A DNA stretch of 64,000 bases from Puccinia triticina (taxonomy: Eukaryota; Basidiomycota; Pucciniomycetes; Pucciniales; Pucciniaceae): the NCBI RefSeq assembly GCF_026914185.1, contig NC_070560.1, positions 594,001 through 658,000 of the forward strand, given 5' to 3'. The notes under the pieces are model-generated. The model had not been told where the DNA came from, did not search any database, and saw nothing but the letters and a program-made list of their open reading frames with translations. Shown piece by piece: positions 19,371 to 31,120 of this stretch; the stretch's first letter is position 1; every line of letters begins with the position of its first letter. The translations under genes were made by a program, and so were the position numbers.

Positions 19371-19917
19371 TGTGACGATAAAGACTGGATGTCACACAAT
19401 CTTCAAGAGGCTGGGTTGAGTTTGAAGGATAATCAACCGGTTACCCTCAAGGTTTGACTATCATACTTTAGGCTTCGCTCTTCTCATGTATTGCTAGTCA
19501 AACCTTGTTCTTCACTGTTCCTCTCTTCCTTCTTCTCTACACAACTCATCATATCGTGTCATCCCTAATACCTTGTTCAGGTATTGGTTTATTTTCTTTT
19601 GCTCACTCATTGGAGACTCATCTCTCCTCATCGCTCACCCGCTGTCATCTGGTTTCTCATAGGTTCAGTTCTATTTCTTATTCTCTTTATCTCTTGTTAC
19701 TCAACATGCAATACACAACTCATCATATCGTGTCATCCCTAATACCTCGTTCAGGTATTAGTTTGTTCGCTTTTGCTCGCTCATCAGGGTCTCATCTCTC
19801 CTCATCGCTACCCCGCTGTCATCTGGTTTCTCATAGGTATTAGTTTATTCGCTTTTGCTCGCTCATCGGAGTCTCATCACTCCTCATTGCTCACCTGCTG
19901 TCATCTGGTTTCTCATA
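19371..19917 (+). repeat. 3' LTR-like end of the Copia relic with internal triplication
   Basis: A purine tract ACGGGGGGC precedes TGTGAC at 19371, the expected LTR start. The LTR contains about three imperfect copies of a segment running from a CATCATATCGTGTCATCC block to a CATCTGGTTTCTCATAG block (about 19545, 19720, 19836). The right edge is taken where the satellite begins and is uncertain. Confidence 0.5.
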
Positions 19918-20244
19918 GTTCTTCCATGATATTGCTACAAAAATGATCAAATGCCCCTGAAGATTCATTGTGTACCTTGAATGACCACAAAACCCCCAAA
20001 TGTAGCAGCCACAATGTGATCAGTTGCCAAACATCACTAATTTGGTAGTTTCTTGGTGTTTCTGCCACTATATCTCAGCGCAGTGAGGGAGTTCTTCCAT
20101 TATATTGGTACCAAAATGATCAAACTCCCTCAAAGATTCATTGTGTACCTTGAATGACCACAAGAAGCCCAAATGTAGCATCTACAATGTGATTGGTCGC
20201 CAAATATCACTAATTTGGTTGTTTATTGGTCTTTCTGCCACTAT

Positions 20245-21356
20245 CACCAGGGGAGGATTTGACGCACTCTCCAGAGAGTGCCTGACTGTAATTTTATGTT
20301 GTTCTGGGTCTGATGTCAGTTATATGTGTATTAGGAAATGATTGATAAATTATTCAGAAGTCAATGGGAAGTCTTTCATAATTTATGAGGAAGTATCACA
20401 GTACCTCATGCAATGTTGTATAGAACTGTTTCATTCCTTAAGGATAACTCAATTACAACCTATAATGAAATGATATTTACCCAATGCCCAATTATCAATC
20501 ATTTATGGTGAATTTATGTTGATCAATTTCTCTATGTGCAAGGGGTTTCACACAACATATTTGTGACTAGCTGGGGCTTTAATGGCTTTCTGACCAGTTT
20601 TTAATTGTAATGGAGCTGTGAAAGGCCCCTCTGGTGATCTGTCACCACAATGTACGCGCGGACACGAAGGTGACATTGTAAAAATGGAAAACAGCGCACA
20701 TGCATGTGCATGGAGACATTGAAAAACAAAAAACCATAAAAACAAATCACAATCTTATATGTGTTAAGAATCCAGGTTGTCTAGCTGAAATCTGATACAA
20801 CAAAACTCCAAGCTTGACTTGACACATACTTTCACCCTATTTTCATCCTTTTTTGGCTCAATTATAGATGATACCTGCTTTTATTTAGTGAAATATGAAA
20901 ATTGAGGTGGGCCTTTCACATCATTCTAATTGGTGTGTATGTGTTGTTGATCTGAAAGAGGCCCAGCCTACAATTTGTAACAACATTTTACGCGCGCACA
21001 TGAGGGAGAAATTAGCAAAGTGAAACCAATGAACACCTTCATGAGCATGTGAATAATATGAATTGAATCCCAAGAAATCATCACAATGAACAATTAGGTC
21101 AAATTGAGTTATGATTTCATTGCGGCCAGTGTGTCTTGGTTGTTTCAGCTGTGTTCTAATTGAGTTTCAGTTGAGTTCTGCATGAATTCTTGATGATTTA
21201 TGGATGAATCCAGGATCATTTTCAGAACGGTTGTGGATGAGTTCAAGCATTGTTCATTATTTCTTATACCAATTTCAACAAAAGCATCCAGCACAGTTCC
21301 AGAAAAAGGGTACGGTATGGCACTCTCTGGAGAGTGCGTCAAAATCACCCCTGGTG
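20245..21356. mobile_element. 1.1-kb CACTA-like non-autonomous element in the satellite
   Basis: Terminal inverted repeats of about 39 bp start CACCAGGGG and contain GCACTCTCCAGAGAGTGCC; 20245-20283 matches the reverse complement of 21318-21356. It is inserted in a satellite monomer at CCACTAT|ATCTCAG with a 3-bp duplication TAT (the right copy is now TGT). The interior is non-coding and has two GC-rich palindrome-like blocks (20641-20674 and about 20985). Confidence 0.85.
20641..20674. repeat. Variant of the 36-bp palindrome (34 bp)
   Basis: GTCACC...GGTGAC arms around a TGTACGCGCG core; same layout as the main family but diverged. It lies inside the 1.1-kb CACTA-like element. Confidence 0.5.
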
Positions 21357-22385
21357 TGTATCTCAGCGCAACGTGGGAGTTCTTCCATGATATTGGTACC
21401 AAAATGATCATATTACCTCAAAGATTCATTGAGTACCTTGAATGACCACAAAAACCCCAAATGTGATCAGTTGCCAAATATCATCAATTTGGTAGTTTCC
21501 TGGTGTTTCTGCCACTATATATCGGCGCAGCATGGGAGTTCTTCCATAATATTGGTACCAAAATGATTAAATGCCCCTGAAGATTCATTTTGTACCTTGA
21601 ATGACCACAAAACCCCCAAATGTAGCAGCTACAATGTGATCAGTTGCCAAATATCACTAATTTGGTAGTTTCTTGGTGTTTCTGCCACTATATCTCAGCG
21701 CAGCGTGGGAGTTCTTTCATGATATTGCTACCAAAATGATTAAATGCCCCTGAAGATTCATTTTGTACCTTGAATGACCACAAAAACCCCACATGTAGCA
21801 GCTACAATGTGATCAGTTGCCAAATATCACTAATTTGGTAGTTTCTTGGTGTTTCTGCCACTATATCTCAGCGCAGCATGGGAGTTCTTCCATGATATTG
21901 GTACCAAAATGCTCAAATGGCCTCAAAGATTTATTTTGTACCTTTAATGACCACAAAAACCCCAAATGTAGCAGCCACAATGTGATCAGTTGCCAAATAT
22001 CACTAATTTGGTAGTTTTATGGTGTTTCTGCCACTATATCTCAGCGCAGCGTGGGAGTTCTTCCATGATATTGGTACCAAAATGATAAAATGCCCCTCAA
22101 AGATTCATTGTGTACCTTGAATGACCACAAAACCCCCAAATGTAGCAGCTACAATGTGATCAGTTGCCAAATATCACTAATTTGGTAGTTTCTTGGTGTT
22201 TCTGCCACTATATCTCAGCGCAGCGTGGCATTTCTTCCATGATATTGGTACCAAAATGATCAAATGCCATCAAGGATCTACTGTGTACCTTGAATGACCA
22301 CAAAACCCCCAAATGTAGCAGCATCAATATACACTATATTGATCAATATAAGACATCGCAAATTCATCCATCTTGGTAGTGTAAG

Positions 22386-23014
22386 TTGAAAATTAGTGGG
22401 AGCGTCAACAAGACGGGACAGCCGAGTCTGCTAGCAACCCAAACACAATGCCCAGCCTCCGGATCAGGCTCCAACTTCTTTCCAACTGCCTTTTATCATC
22501 AACCCGCACCAATTGAGGGGATCAATTCTGAAATCAGTCACTACACTGCCAGCATATTTGGCTGGGTTGAGGTTATCCCAGTTAAACTGGGATGCACTCA
22601 ACCAATTTAAACTTGGTTGATCTCAACTGATGGAATATAAATCCAAGTTAACCCCCTTGGTTTTATATTTCATTGGATGGGATCAACCTGTTTTAAATTG
22701 GTTGAGTGCATCCCAGTTAAACTGGGATGACTTAATCCCAGCCAAATATACTGGCAGTGCTACTTGAAGGAGTATCCCGAAACGCAAGGCACTAAGATCC
22801 TCGCCTATTGGCCGGTCAAAACAAGACTTATCCTATCCTGTTGAAAATGGCTCGTAAATACCTGTCGATCCTGGCAACAAGCGCGGCTTCCAAGCGTGTA
22901 TTCTCCAAAGGCCAACAAATTGTCTCCTGGCAGCAATCCGCCCTCAAACCAAGGAACATCAATCACCTGTTGTGTCTCGAGGGATGGTACCAGGCTTTCA
23001 ATGGCCCCTTGTAA
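22386..23014 (+). pseudogene. hAT transposase C-terminal remnant, split by a MITE
   Basis: From 22760 the translation gives LKEYPETQGTKILAYW and then, after a 1-nt shift near 22808, YPILLKMARKYLSILATSAA and SKGQQIVSWQQSALKPRNIN, the dimerisation region of fungal hAT transposases, ending in TAA. Before the MITE the frame ends ..EISHY, which joins to LKEYPE exactly if the MITE and one CTA duplication are removed. Upstream (22386-22540) only a Ser/Pro-rich segment remains. Non-functional. Confidence 0.85.
22544..22759. mobile_element. 216-bp hairpin MITE (CACTG ends, CTA duplication)
   Basis: Arms of about 70 bp: 22544-22610 reads CACTGCCAGCATATTTGGCT.. and the right arm is its reverse complement, ending AGCCAAATATACTGGCAGTG. 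Both arms hold the palindrome ATCCCAGTTAAACTGGGAT. Flanks are CTA on both sides. CACTG termini with a 3-bp duplication fit a CACTA-type MITE. Confidence 0.9.
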
Positions 23015-26000
23015 CATCCTTTCATCTTTTATCAGTGCCTACACCCGTTTCCTTGGGGTTCTTGCTTGTGCTTCTCAACTTGTTTCATTAGAATGAACCT
23101 GTATATACTACATATGGCCATTTTAATGTCAAAAAAAAAATCCAAAAAAAAAGACACCACCCCCAAAAAAATCCTCCTTCCGCAAAATAACACTATATGC
23201 CCCGGGGTTTGGGGCATTTTTAAGGCCCATCCCGATGCCCCGGACCCTGGGTCATGAGCCAAACCCCGCTTTTGGGGAACAGCCTTATTGCTTGAGTCCC
23301 AAGGAGTTCGTCTGTGTGATTAGTGAAGGAAGAAAATATTGAAATGGGTAGCGTGAAGACTTTTGTTGATGAAGTCGGGCTCAAGGGGGGAAAACAAATC
23401 CCAATCCCCTACAGGGCTTGGGGGTTACAGTCATGCTCTGTTACCGGAAGTGCAGGTCTGTGCACATGAGGACATTGCAAAGCGGGTCTTGTAGCCTAGC
23501 CCCCGCGCACACGTGAGCTAGGCTAGAGGCCTCCCCCCGGCCTAGAATTGTGGATTGGTTATGGGGTCAAACTGGGCTTAAAGTCTAACTATTTATTTAA
23601 ATTTGTATCCTCCCTAGGCAACAAAAACCACGTGGAATTTGGGTCAGAAACATCATATTTATTTTAAGCTGATCAGCTGCTGGGATTTAAAAATGTGTGA
23701 ACACATCATGATGAATATGTTGGACCCATGGCCACACGTACGCAAATTGTGAAAACAATATGTAATCGGGTTGGGTTTGGATTGGAAGACAGTGCCCAAG
23801 CCTGACCAAAGGTAAATGTTGGGTGAAATCTGCTGCCCGAATCCAAACCCAACAAAGAGGTCGGGTCGTTTTTTGACTGAGTCTGAACCCAACCTGCTTG
23901 TTGTAGTCAGCACCGCTGTATAGCAGGGTGGGCTATAGACTAAGCGGGACAGGGTACGAAGCTGTGAAAGCTCGGTGACAGGCACGAAATGACAGGAAAA
24001 GCGCAAAGAGATACGTATGTATCCGTAGCTATGTAAATGCGTGAGGAAAAAGGAAAACAACGGGCCAGCAGGGTCTATTTATACCCTGCGGCTATCATGA
24101 GGCATCGTAGACAAGGAGGGCGCTCCCTCAGGGAGAGCCCTGAGGGGCTCAGGGCATAACAGGAATACTAGAATGTAACCGGCGAGGTATCTTAGGGACA
24201 AGCCGGAATACAACACAGGAAACGGGCCTAAAGCCCAAACACAGAAACACGTAGGGAGAAAAGAACTGTAGATAGGGGCGCCTTCGTCGTCTTGAGGCGG
24301 AGGCGCTGGTCGTAAGAATACCCGGAGCTGTTGCCAAGGCAAGGGTGAGGTTGGAGCCCGCCGGAAGGGCGGAGAATCCTGAAACAAGGTGAAGGCCCAA
24401 GCCTGTTGGGAGAATCCACCCCGGGCAAACACGGGTCATGAAAGCCAAACAGGTCACGTGATCCTGCACGCCACCGAAAAAAAAACAGTGGCCTGGGTCA
24501 TGTCACAGATGCATGACAGGTTTTCATGCGGTACAACCGCGCAACAGCTGAATTTGCTAGGTACATCATCATGTGTCAGAGGTGACCAAAACCAGTCAAA
24601 AGGGCTGACAAAACCTCCCACAACCAGACATCACACAAGCCCATACAGCAAATATCACACTGTACACACATAACCTCAAAAACCCACCAACAGCCAACAC
24701 TTTCCCAGCAAAAGGAGCCTGTACTATGTATGTATTTACATGACAGACCTATGCATACACATTACACATATGTACATAGTCACCGCGCGCACACCACACA
24801 CTCAGCCGGAATCTGCCTCTTATCTTTTTTGCTGGCCTTCAGCCCCTCAAATGATCAACGTGGATGATAACTATCTCCTCCACTCCTCTGAGCTCTCACC
24901 TCCAGGATTGATCAACTGTAAGTCAACTTGATCTTGAAGAAATTGTTGGAACTTGATACTTACTGGTGGAAGGGGTGCTGTTGAGCTGCATTCATACCCG
25001 GCCCCTTTCACCACTCAAAACTGACAACTAACTTCCTTGCATCCTCTTCTCTTCTCACTACTAGGATCGATCAAGTGTGGGTCAACCTAGCTTGAAACGA
25101 CTGTTGGTTTTTTTGTTTAGTTGGAAGAGGTGCGCGGCCTGACCATCATTTGGGTCCGGCCTCTTTCACCACAACGAGTACGGCCTAACCACTTCCCTGG
25201 TGAACTTCCTCTGCCACTCCCATCTTTCCAGCTAACAACTACATACACAGTCACACTTTCCCCACACTCTCCTCGGAGGGGACTTCTGTTAAGCTATGTA
25301 GTGTGTTTGGCGCGTGTGATGTCAGGTGATGGCCTGTGATGACTTGTGATGATGTTGTTGTGTAATAGTAGTTATGTGGTTGTGTCCAATTTGAATGGTG
25401 GTCTATGGCAGTGTTGACATCACCGCGGCTTGCAGTTATTTGGTTGAATTCCTGCATATCATTTATTTATGTAAGTAAATATGTATGTATGACTGTATGA
25501 CAGCTGCAGGCTGTGTACCGCGCAAGCTGTCCTGTAAGTGTGACAGGTCCTCCAGAACCTGAAAGGCCTACAGGACTGCGCAACATGTTTGGCTCACATG
25601 ACCTGGGTTTGCCCGGGGTGATCTTGGAGCCGGTGTCCGGGTGTCACGGGCACGGCTACAGCTGGACGAGTTGGCATTCAAATTTTACAGCCCGTTTGTC
25701 TGTCAAACCCATCGCTCTGAAAAACCCATTGCTCCGACCTAACTTAACACAAGTCCCCCCTGGTGGGAGGCTCGCTGTGGCTGGCCGCAAAGCGGCCCCT
25801 CCTGCAGGGAGGGACTTGCGCGTAATGTCGAAATTTTGGCTGGGAAAGAAATCACAAATGGCTGGAGGGAAAATATTAACCCTCAGCCAGCCTTCCCCTC
25901 AGGTCCTGTGGACCTTCCCCAGAGCCAAAAGATACTTCTGGACCTCAGCTTTCATTTGGCACCGGTCTCATCTCCTCAATCCAAACCATTTGCACTGTAC

Positions 26001-26612
26001 TAATGTTTTAAAAATAAAAAAACATGAAGAAATGTAAACTAAGGATGCACAACCATCATGCCTAGTGGATCCTGAATCCGCAAACCTGCAGATCCTACAC
26101 ATGTAGTGTTGCATTTTGTTGCAGATAGGAAATTCAATTGTGCATATTATCAGAAAATCCAAAAATGGATCTTCAGAGCAATGTAATATCCTTCAGGATT
26201 CCTTTGACCTTCAAAACGGATTCCTTCAATCAGTTTTGGAAATTTTTGCTCAAAATTTTGGGTGAGGGTGCGCATCAGCACTGCCAATGAAACTGTCTAT
26301 GCAGTTTTTTTTGTACATATTTTGCTGATTTTTAAATAAATATTTAGTGGTTTTGGGGTTGAATATCCTTCCTTTCCCTGCCAGACTTCAGACATTAGGC
26401 GTAAGCCTCTCCTGCGGAGAGCCCTCCGGGCGGGGTCCCCCGGACCCTCCGTTCGAGAGGCTTAGTTAAGCTAGGCTCCGACCAACCAAGAGAACTGAAA
26501 CCAACCAGCCGAACAACATAGCCGTCGAAAAGGCTTTTCTCTGATCCCCCTGGTTTAGCTCTCACTACGCCTCATCTTGACTATCTCCGACCACAGATAC
26601 CGGCTGCTATCG
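23015..26612. other. Long stretch without a convincing gene
   Basis: Contains A-rich and GGGG/CCCC-rich relic sequence (23100-23290), two LTR-like segments with TATA-like blocks (about 23900-24480), and an imperfect duplication near 24930-25200 built on a GGATCGATCAA-like block. ORFs here, including 174 codons at 25513, lack family motifs and have repeat-like composition. The end (26390-26600) is the probable upstream region of the Yippee gene. Confidence 0.4.
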
Positions 26613-27095
26613 ATGGGGCTTCAACACCGAGAGTTTTTATCAGGTTCCCGAATCTTTGGTTGCAGCACTTGTCGGACTCATCTCGCGACAATTGATCATA
26701 TGATCTCTAGAGTAAATCATTAAGCCTTCAAAACTTTATCACCTCTTCTCTCCTTTCAATCGTGGTCTCCTGATAAACTGAAAGAAAACAGAAAGACCAG
26801 TGGCCAGCCCCGCAAATTGCGAAGCTCCTTTTACTAATCTGTCATTATCTGATTGTTCTAGCAATTCAACGGTCAACACGGCCGGGCTTATCTATTTACA
26901 AGCGCAGTAAACATTAGTCTAGGCGAGGCTGAGGACCGACCGATGACGACGGGGTTGCACACGGTCCGGGACATCTTTTGCTCTAAGTGTGGGACGACCA
27001 TGGGCTGGAAATACGAGCGGGCGTACGACCAGAATCAAAAGTACAAAGAAGGCAAAGTTATCCTCGAAAAGGCCCTCCTAGTCGACGTCGTCTGA
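26613..27095 (+). CDS. Yippee family zinc-binding protein, intact
   Basis: A 110-residue Yippee/Mis18-type protein, a small conserved eukaryotic zinc-binding fold. Exon 1 is 26613-26711 and exon 2 is 26862-27095, with a 150-bp intron (GTAAAT...CTAG) in phase 0. Residues 1-33 read [20 protein letters not shown] then [13 protein letters not shown]. Exon 2 carries [37 protein letters not shown] and [19 protein letters not shown]. The two CXXC pairs (CSTC, CSKC) that bind zinc, the [11 protein letters not shown] block and the GWKYE and QKYKEGK motifs are all present. The length is normal for the family (about 110-120). The ATG is the first in frame and its context matches fungal homologues, from memory. 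A probable host gene among transposons, with no sign of decay. The family's exact role in fungi is not established. Confidence 0.92.
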
Positions 27096-29379
27096 ACGTC
27101 TGAAGCTCCCCTTGGTCACTCCCTCCTTCGTCTCCGATCCTTCGCACGCACTGTTGTTGTCCATTTAAAATAACCTAGTTAAATTGTTGTCCCAGTATTT
27201 TATTAAAGTATGTAATCAATTTTTTTATCAGCCTGGCTTATCTTGCATCTTTTGAATCATCATCTGCTCATGCATGATTCGCAGATTTATCAAATTTTTC
27301 TTTGTAAGTGGTTTTAACATCTAAAGCAAAGCAAGAAGCTTCGTAAAAATACAGGAATAAAGAAATGAAAAAATGAAAAGAATAAGACTTTATCAAAAAT
27401 ACATTGGAAAATGTACATTGTTGGAAGATTATTTACCCTCATATGAAATCAATATTTGATTTCCTAGGTTGTTTGCACCATCAGTCTATCACTTGAGTTT
27501 ATATACTCCAAACCACATTTGGATTATTCTGAGGGCTTTCTCTTTGCCAAAAAGCTGTATTTTTTTGGTCTGCTTTAAATTGGGCAACACATTGGATATT
27601 GAAGGTAGTCAGTTTTGCTTTTGGTTTGTTCATGTATAAGCATGTTGGCTCATGCAATCAAGTTCTTTTGAACTTGCCGCAGTGTGTGCAAGTACATCAC
27701 AAACCCTACGGCTTTCAGGAACATGTCATCAGTTGCTTAATGGAGGACTTCCCATCAATTTTAAATAAATGTGGATTTTCAGATTTTGCAGGGAAATCTG
27801 AACTCTGGATCACTTTGGGGATCTTTGGGGACCCAGATTTCCCTGCAAAATCTGAAATTTGGAGGCTCAGATCTGACTTTCCAGATTGACAGGAAGTCCT
27901 ACAATGATTGAAACAAAACAAGCTTCTCCCTGCTCTTCTTGACAGCTCTGTTTATGAAGCTTAGGGCAAAAACCCGTCAAAATTAAGGGTTTTGGTCCCT
28001 AGCACTATAGCTGTGCTGATGTAAACACTAGTAATGTAAATTACTAAACTTGCTTCGTGGTGAATGTGGCCACTACAAGGGTTTTAAACACTCTTTAAAA
28101 GAGGAGAATTTATTATTTAATTAATAATATATAATTATTAATTACAGGGAATAAATTAGGCGTAAAAAGTAGGTGGTAAGCGCTTAAACTGATTGGCTGC
28201 TTGACAGAGGCGGAGGTCTTACGGCAACTACTTATAAGGATAAAGCTTTAAATATGCTAATAAGGGATTTTTGATGATTTAAAGGGTTTAATCCAGTGGA
28301 TTTTACGTGCAGGGGATGGTTTATAAGGAAAAAGTGGCTACAAATGTAGCAGAGGAGAATATTCACGGCAAACTTACAGTTTATGGGCGGTGAATGGTCT
28401 GGGGGATCTTTTCCTGAGGGCCAAATAGGCCTCTATTTATAGAGGGGACTTCAGTGGGCGTAAACACTGAGTCCTTTTCTCCCTATGGGAGTATCCAGGG
28501 GTGTAGCCGTGAAAAGGGCTTGGCTGTGGGTAATTTAATTGTATTGTAATAGACTAATTTCCCTGACTCTGTCACATGACATGTTTATAACCAATTGTCA
28601 TGTGAAAGAGCTTCAGTAGAAGTCTACATAATACTTTCACGGGGTATTTTTACACGAGTAATATTACTCATTAATGTACAACAGTTTTAATTTTATGTAC
28701 ATTGTTTGTTTTACTAAATTTTTGTATGTAATACTATTTTTGGGCGCTTTCTGGGGCCAATTCTTATTTATACAATTAGTACATGAAGGAATAGGAATAA
28801 GGGGGTACTTGAGGTGGGTGACCCCCCTTAATTTATGATAAGGAATCAGATTCTGCAATAATAATTTAATAATTATTATTATTTACTGAGTTATTGCAGT
28901 CTTTTGGATACTTGATGTATCTCTAAGGCTGACACTTCTGGTTTGTAATAAGATTACCACAAAGCAAAGTGGGGGATTCAGAGCTAACCTGGCCTACAAG
29001 ATGAAGATACACAAGCAAATGTCCCAGCCAACTTTTCAATTTTCAGGTCCATTGTCTCACAAGCCATGTCAACTGGTGCAAGTCATATGTAACATAGATT
29101 TGTATGAATTGCCACCAAGATAAAGCGTGACCCTCTGTTTTTATTCAAGAACTCATTCACAATTTTGAAAGAACAGTGGATTTGAATGATAGGGTACCAC
29201 AGACAACCAAGCTTTGTCAAAGAAAATGAGTACCAAGAAAAGAATTTACAAAACTTTGTAGTCAGCTGATAAGAGATAGATGCACAAATAATAATCAAAA
29301 CAAAGGACTGAGTTTCCTAATTTTCTCAGGCAGGTGGTGTGAGAATTCAAACCTGGGTGAACAGTATCTTTCTCATAAG
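27096..29379. other. A/T-rich stretch without a convincing gene
   Basis: Holds the hairpin at 27780, an AT palindromic tract (about 28110-28145) and an LTR-like segment with TATTTATAGAGG on the plus strand near 28431. Weak ORFs only. Confidence 0.4.
27780..27854. repeat. Perfect 21-bp inverted repeat
   Basis: 27780-27800 (CAGATTTTGCAGGGAAATCT + G) and 27834-27854 are exact reverse complements around 33 bp. Each arm has its own partial symmetry (CAGATTT...AAATCTG). Possibly a small MITE or foldback. Confidence 0.8.
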
Positions 29380-29718
29380 TTGAGAAAAGTACTGGGAGCT
29401 AAATCAGCTGCAGCACCACATGACGAAAGCAACCCTGTTCCACAGTCCAAGCTGCAATGTGAGAAAGAGGAAACTGATCACATCATTTTGATGAATGCAG
29501 ACACTTCCTCTGTGATACACAAGCTTAGATCAGTGGTAAATCCTGGTCCCCATCATGAAGAGATCAAATCACAGCCAGAACCAAAGGTAGCTGCTTCTTT
29601 CTTTAATGGTTAACTAACTAGATGTGTGCTAAATGCCACATTATTATTTCTCTAGACAAAGTCAAGAAAGAAAAGACCAGACAGACTGATTCCTCTCAAA
29701 AAGAAGGAAAGTCAATCA
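29380..29718 (+). CDS. Two exons of an unknown gene (5' part, uncertain)
   Basis: Exon 29380(or earlier)-29586 joins in phase 0 to exon 29656-29718 across a 69-bp intron (GTAGCT ... CTAAC ... CTCTAG), and the second exon ends at GTGAGT. The product is acidic to polar, then basic (KTKSRKKRPDRLIPLKKKES), the composition of a nuclear or nucleic-acid-binding tail. No domain recognised and no start codon fixed; the listed start is only the left limit of the better open frame. It may belong to the same gene as 31121-33551, but 1.4 kb between them is unexplained. Confidence 0.4.
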
Positions 29719-31120
29719 GTGAGTTGAAACGGTTCCTAGCTCAGACACAGAGGCTAAAGAGAAGAATATCATTGTGATTGTATATAACATTGCAATACTC
29801 CTTGGCTTTTTTTCCAAAGAAAAACAAGACATATGGAATAGATCATGAAATTCAATAGACTAAGTTGAATAAGGACCAATGTGTCTCTGACACCTCTTGT
29901 AGGATCTAAGCTAATACACAGTAAACTAATACAGAGTGATTGGGAACAGATTGGCAAAGCTCAATCATAAGACTCATGCTCCCTATTTATCAAACTCTTC
30001 AAGTAGAGAGTGGTCAAATGTCTGCTCCTAGATTAATAGCTGCTCAGCAATACTCTTGTTTCTTAATCAAGTAGTCAGTAGTATATAGTCATCATTAAAG
30101 TCTAGCCATTGCAATAAATCCTAGTCTTTTGCATTGTATCAAATGGGAGTTGGGACACCTTAGAAAATAAGCCAGTCCTTTGGACTCTGAAGGGAGTAAT
30201 GAGACCTGAAATACACTATGAGTTTCACCAGTGTCCAGCTTGATGCAATCCTGTTGAAAATGAAAACCGTTGATGTAAAAAACATTTTTGCAATGCAATT
30301 TAAAAAAAATTGAGGTAAACAAGTAGTTTCCAATGTGAGGTCCATTTTTGATGCAGTTTCCGGTTTGCTCACATCTCTTTTGGAATTATTCACAGAATTC
30401 TATGACAGAATTCCCATGCTAACACAGACTGTATCCAAAATTTTGTCTAGAGTGAAGGTTGAAAACTTGGAAACATGTTTTCCCATCAAATGTCATGCAT
30501 TGTTTTATATATGTATGTGTTGTACACAGACAGTATACCAATGGTAAAACAGGTAACATTTTTGGAATTTATGGGCATGTATCATGATGTGTATCAGTGA
30601 TTTATGGGCATGTATCATGATGTGTATCAGTGTCTCAAGATTTTATTGGGAGTACCACACAAGAAAGTTGGTTATTCAGCATGTATGTGGCTTGAAAAAT
30701 TGAAAAAACTTTGCACTTTATTTGTTTCACTGTCACAGGCATATGTTTCATCTTGAAAAATTCAGTTTCACAACCATTGAAATCCTGCCAGCTTATAAAT
30801 CTGCCTCTGTCCTGACTCATCAAATTTTGTAATGCCCATAATCCTTTAATCACAGTTTGTAATTAATTTAACTTACTGATATCTTCTTGTTGAGTATCCA
30901 AATCAAATAGTTTATCTGATTTTCAAAACCTCCCATATTTAATCTCAGATATGCTTCAGTTTTTGCCCCTTCAAGCTCTCCTATGGTCAATCTCATTCTT
31001 CACTGTCTATAGTATTTTGAGCCTCAGGAATCCAAGTGAAATGATTGGCCTTCCACCAAGGCCAAGTGGTAATTTTTTTTTTGTTTTCTACTAACATATT
31101 CTTTCTTAACTTCAATGCAG
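29719..31120. other. A/T-rich gap, possibly long introns or small exons
   Basis: No exon could be fixed. Contains a direct 33-bp duplication (30568-30600, 30601-30633; GGGCATGTATCATGATGTGT core). The ORF at 30335-30547 is plausible but unconfirmed. Directly before 31121 there is a CTAAC branch site and an ATGCAG acceptor, so an exon must end somewhere near 31067. Confidence 0.4.

Larger units (their letters stand above)
19918..22330 (+). repeat. Satellite array, monomer about 173-174 bp, eight copies
   Basis: Monomers start near GTTCTTCCATGATATTGG at 19918, 20091, 21379, 21537, 21711, 21884, 22058 and 22231. Spacing is 173-174 bp, with one unit of 158 bp lacking a short block. Shared features are CAAATATCACTAATTTGGTA and CCACTATATCTCAGCGCAG. 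It is interrupted by a 1.1-kb CACTA-like MITE at 20245-21356. No coding capacity. Confidence 0.9.

Noticed and set aside
23659..24060. 133-codon minus-strand ORF
   Set aside because: Low-quality composition in an LTR-like region; no splice or promoter support.
25513..26037. 174-codon ORF
   Set aside because: The start is not a clear ATG, there is no family motif, composition is irregular, and it runs through repeat-like sequence.
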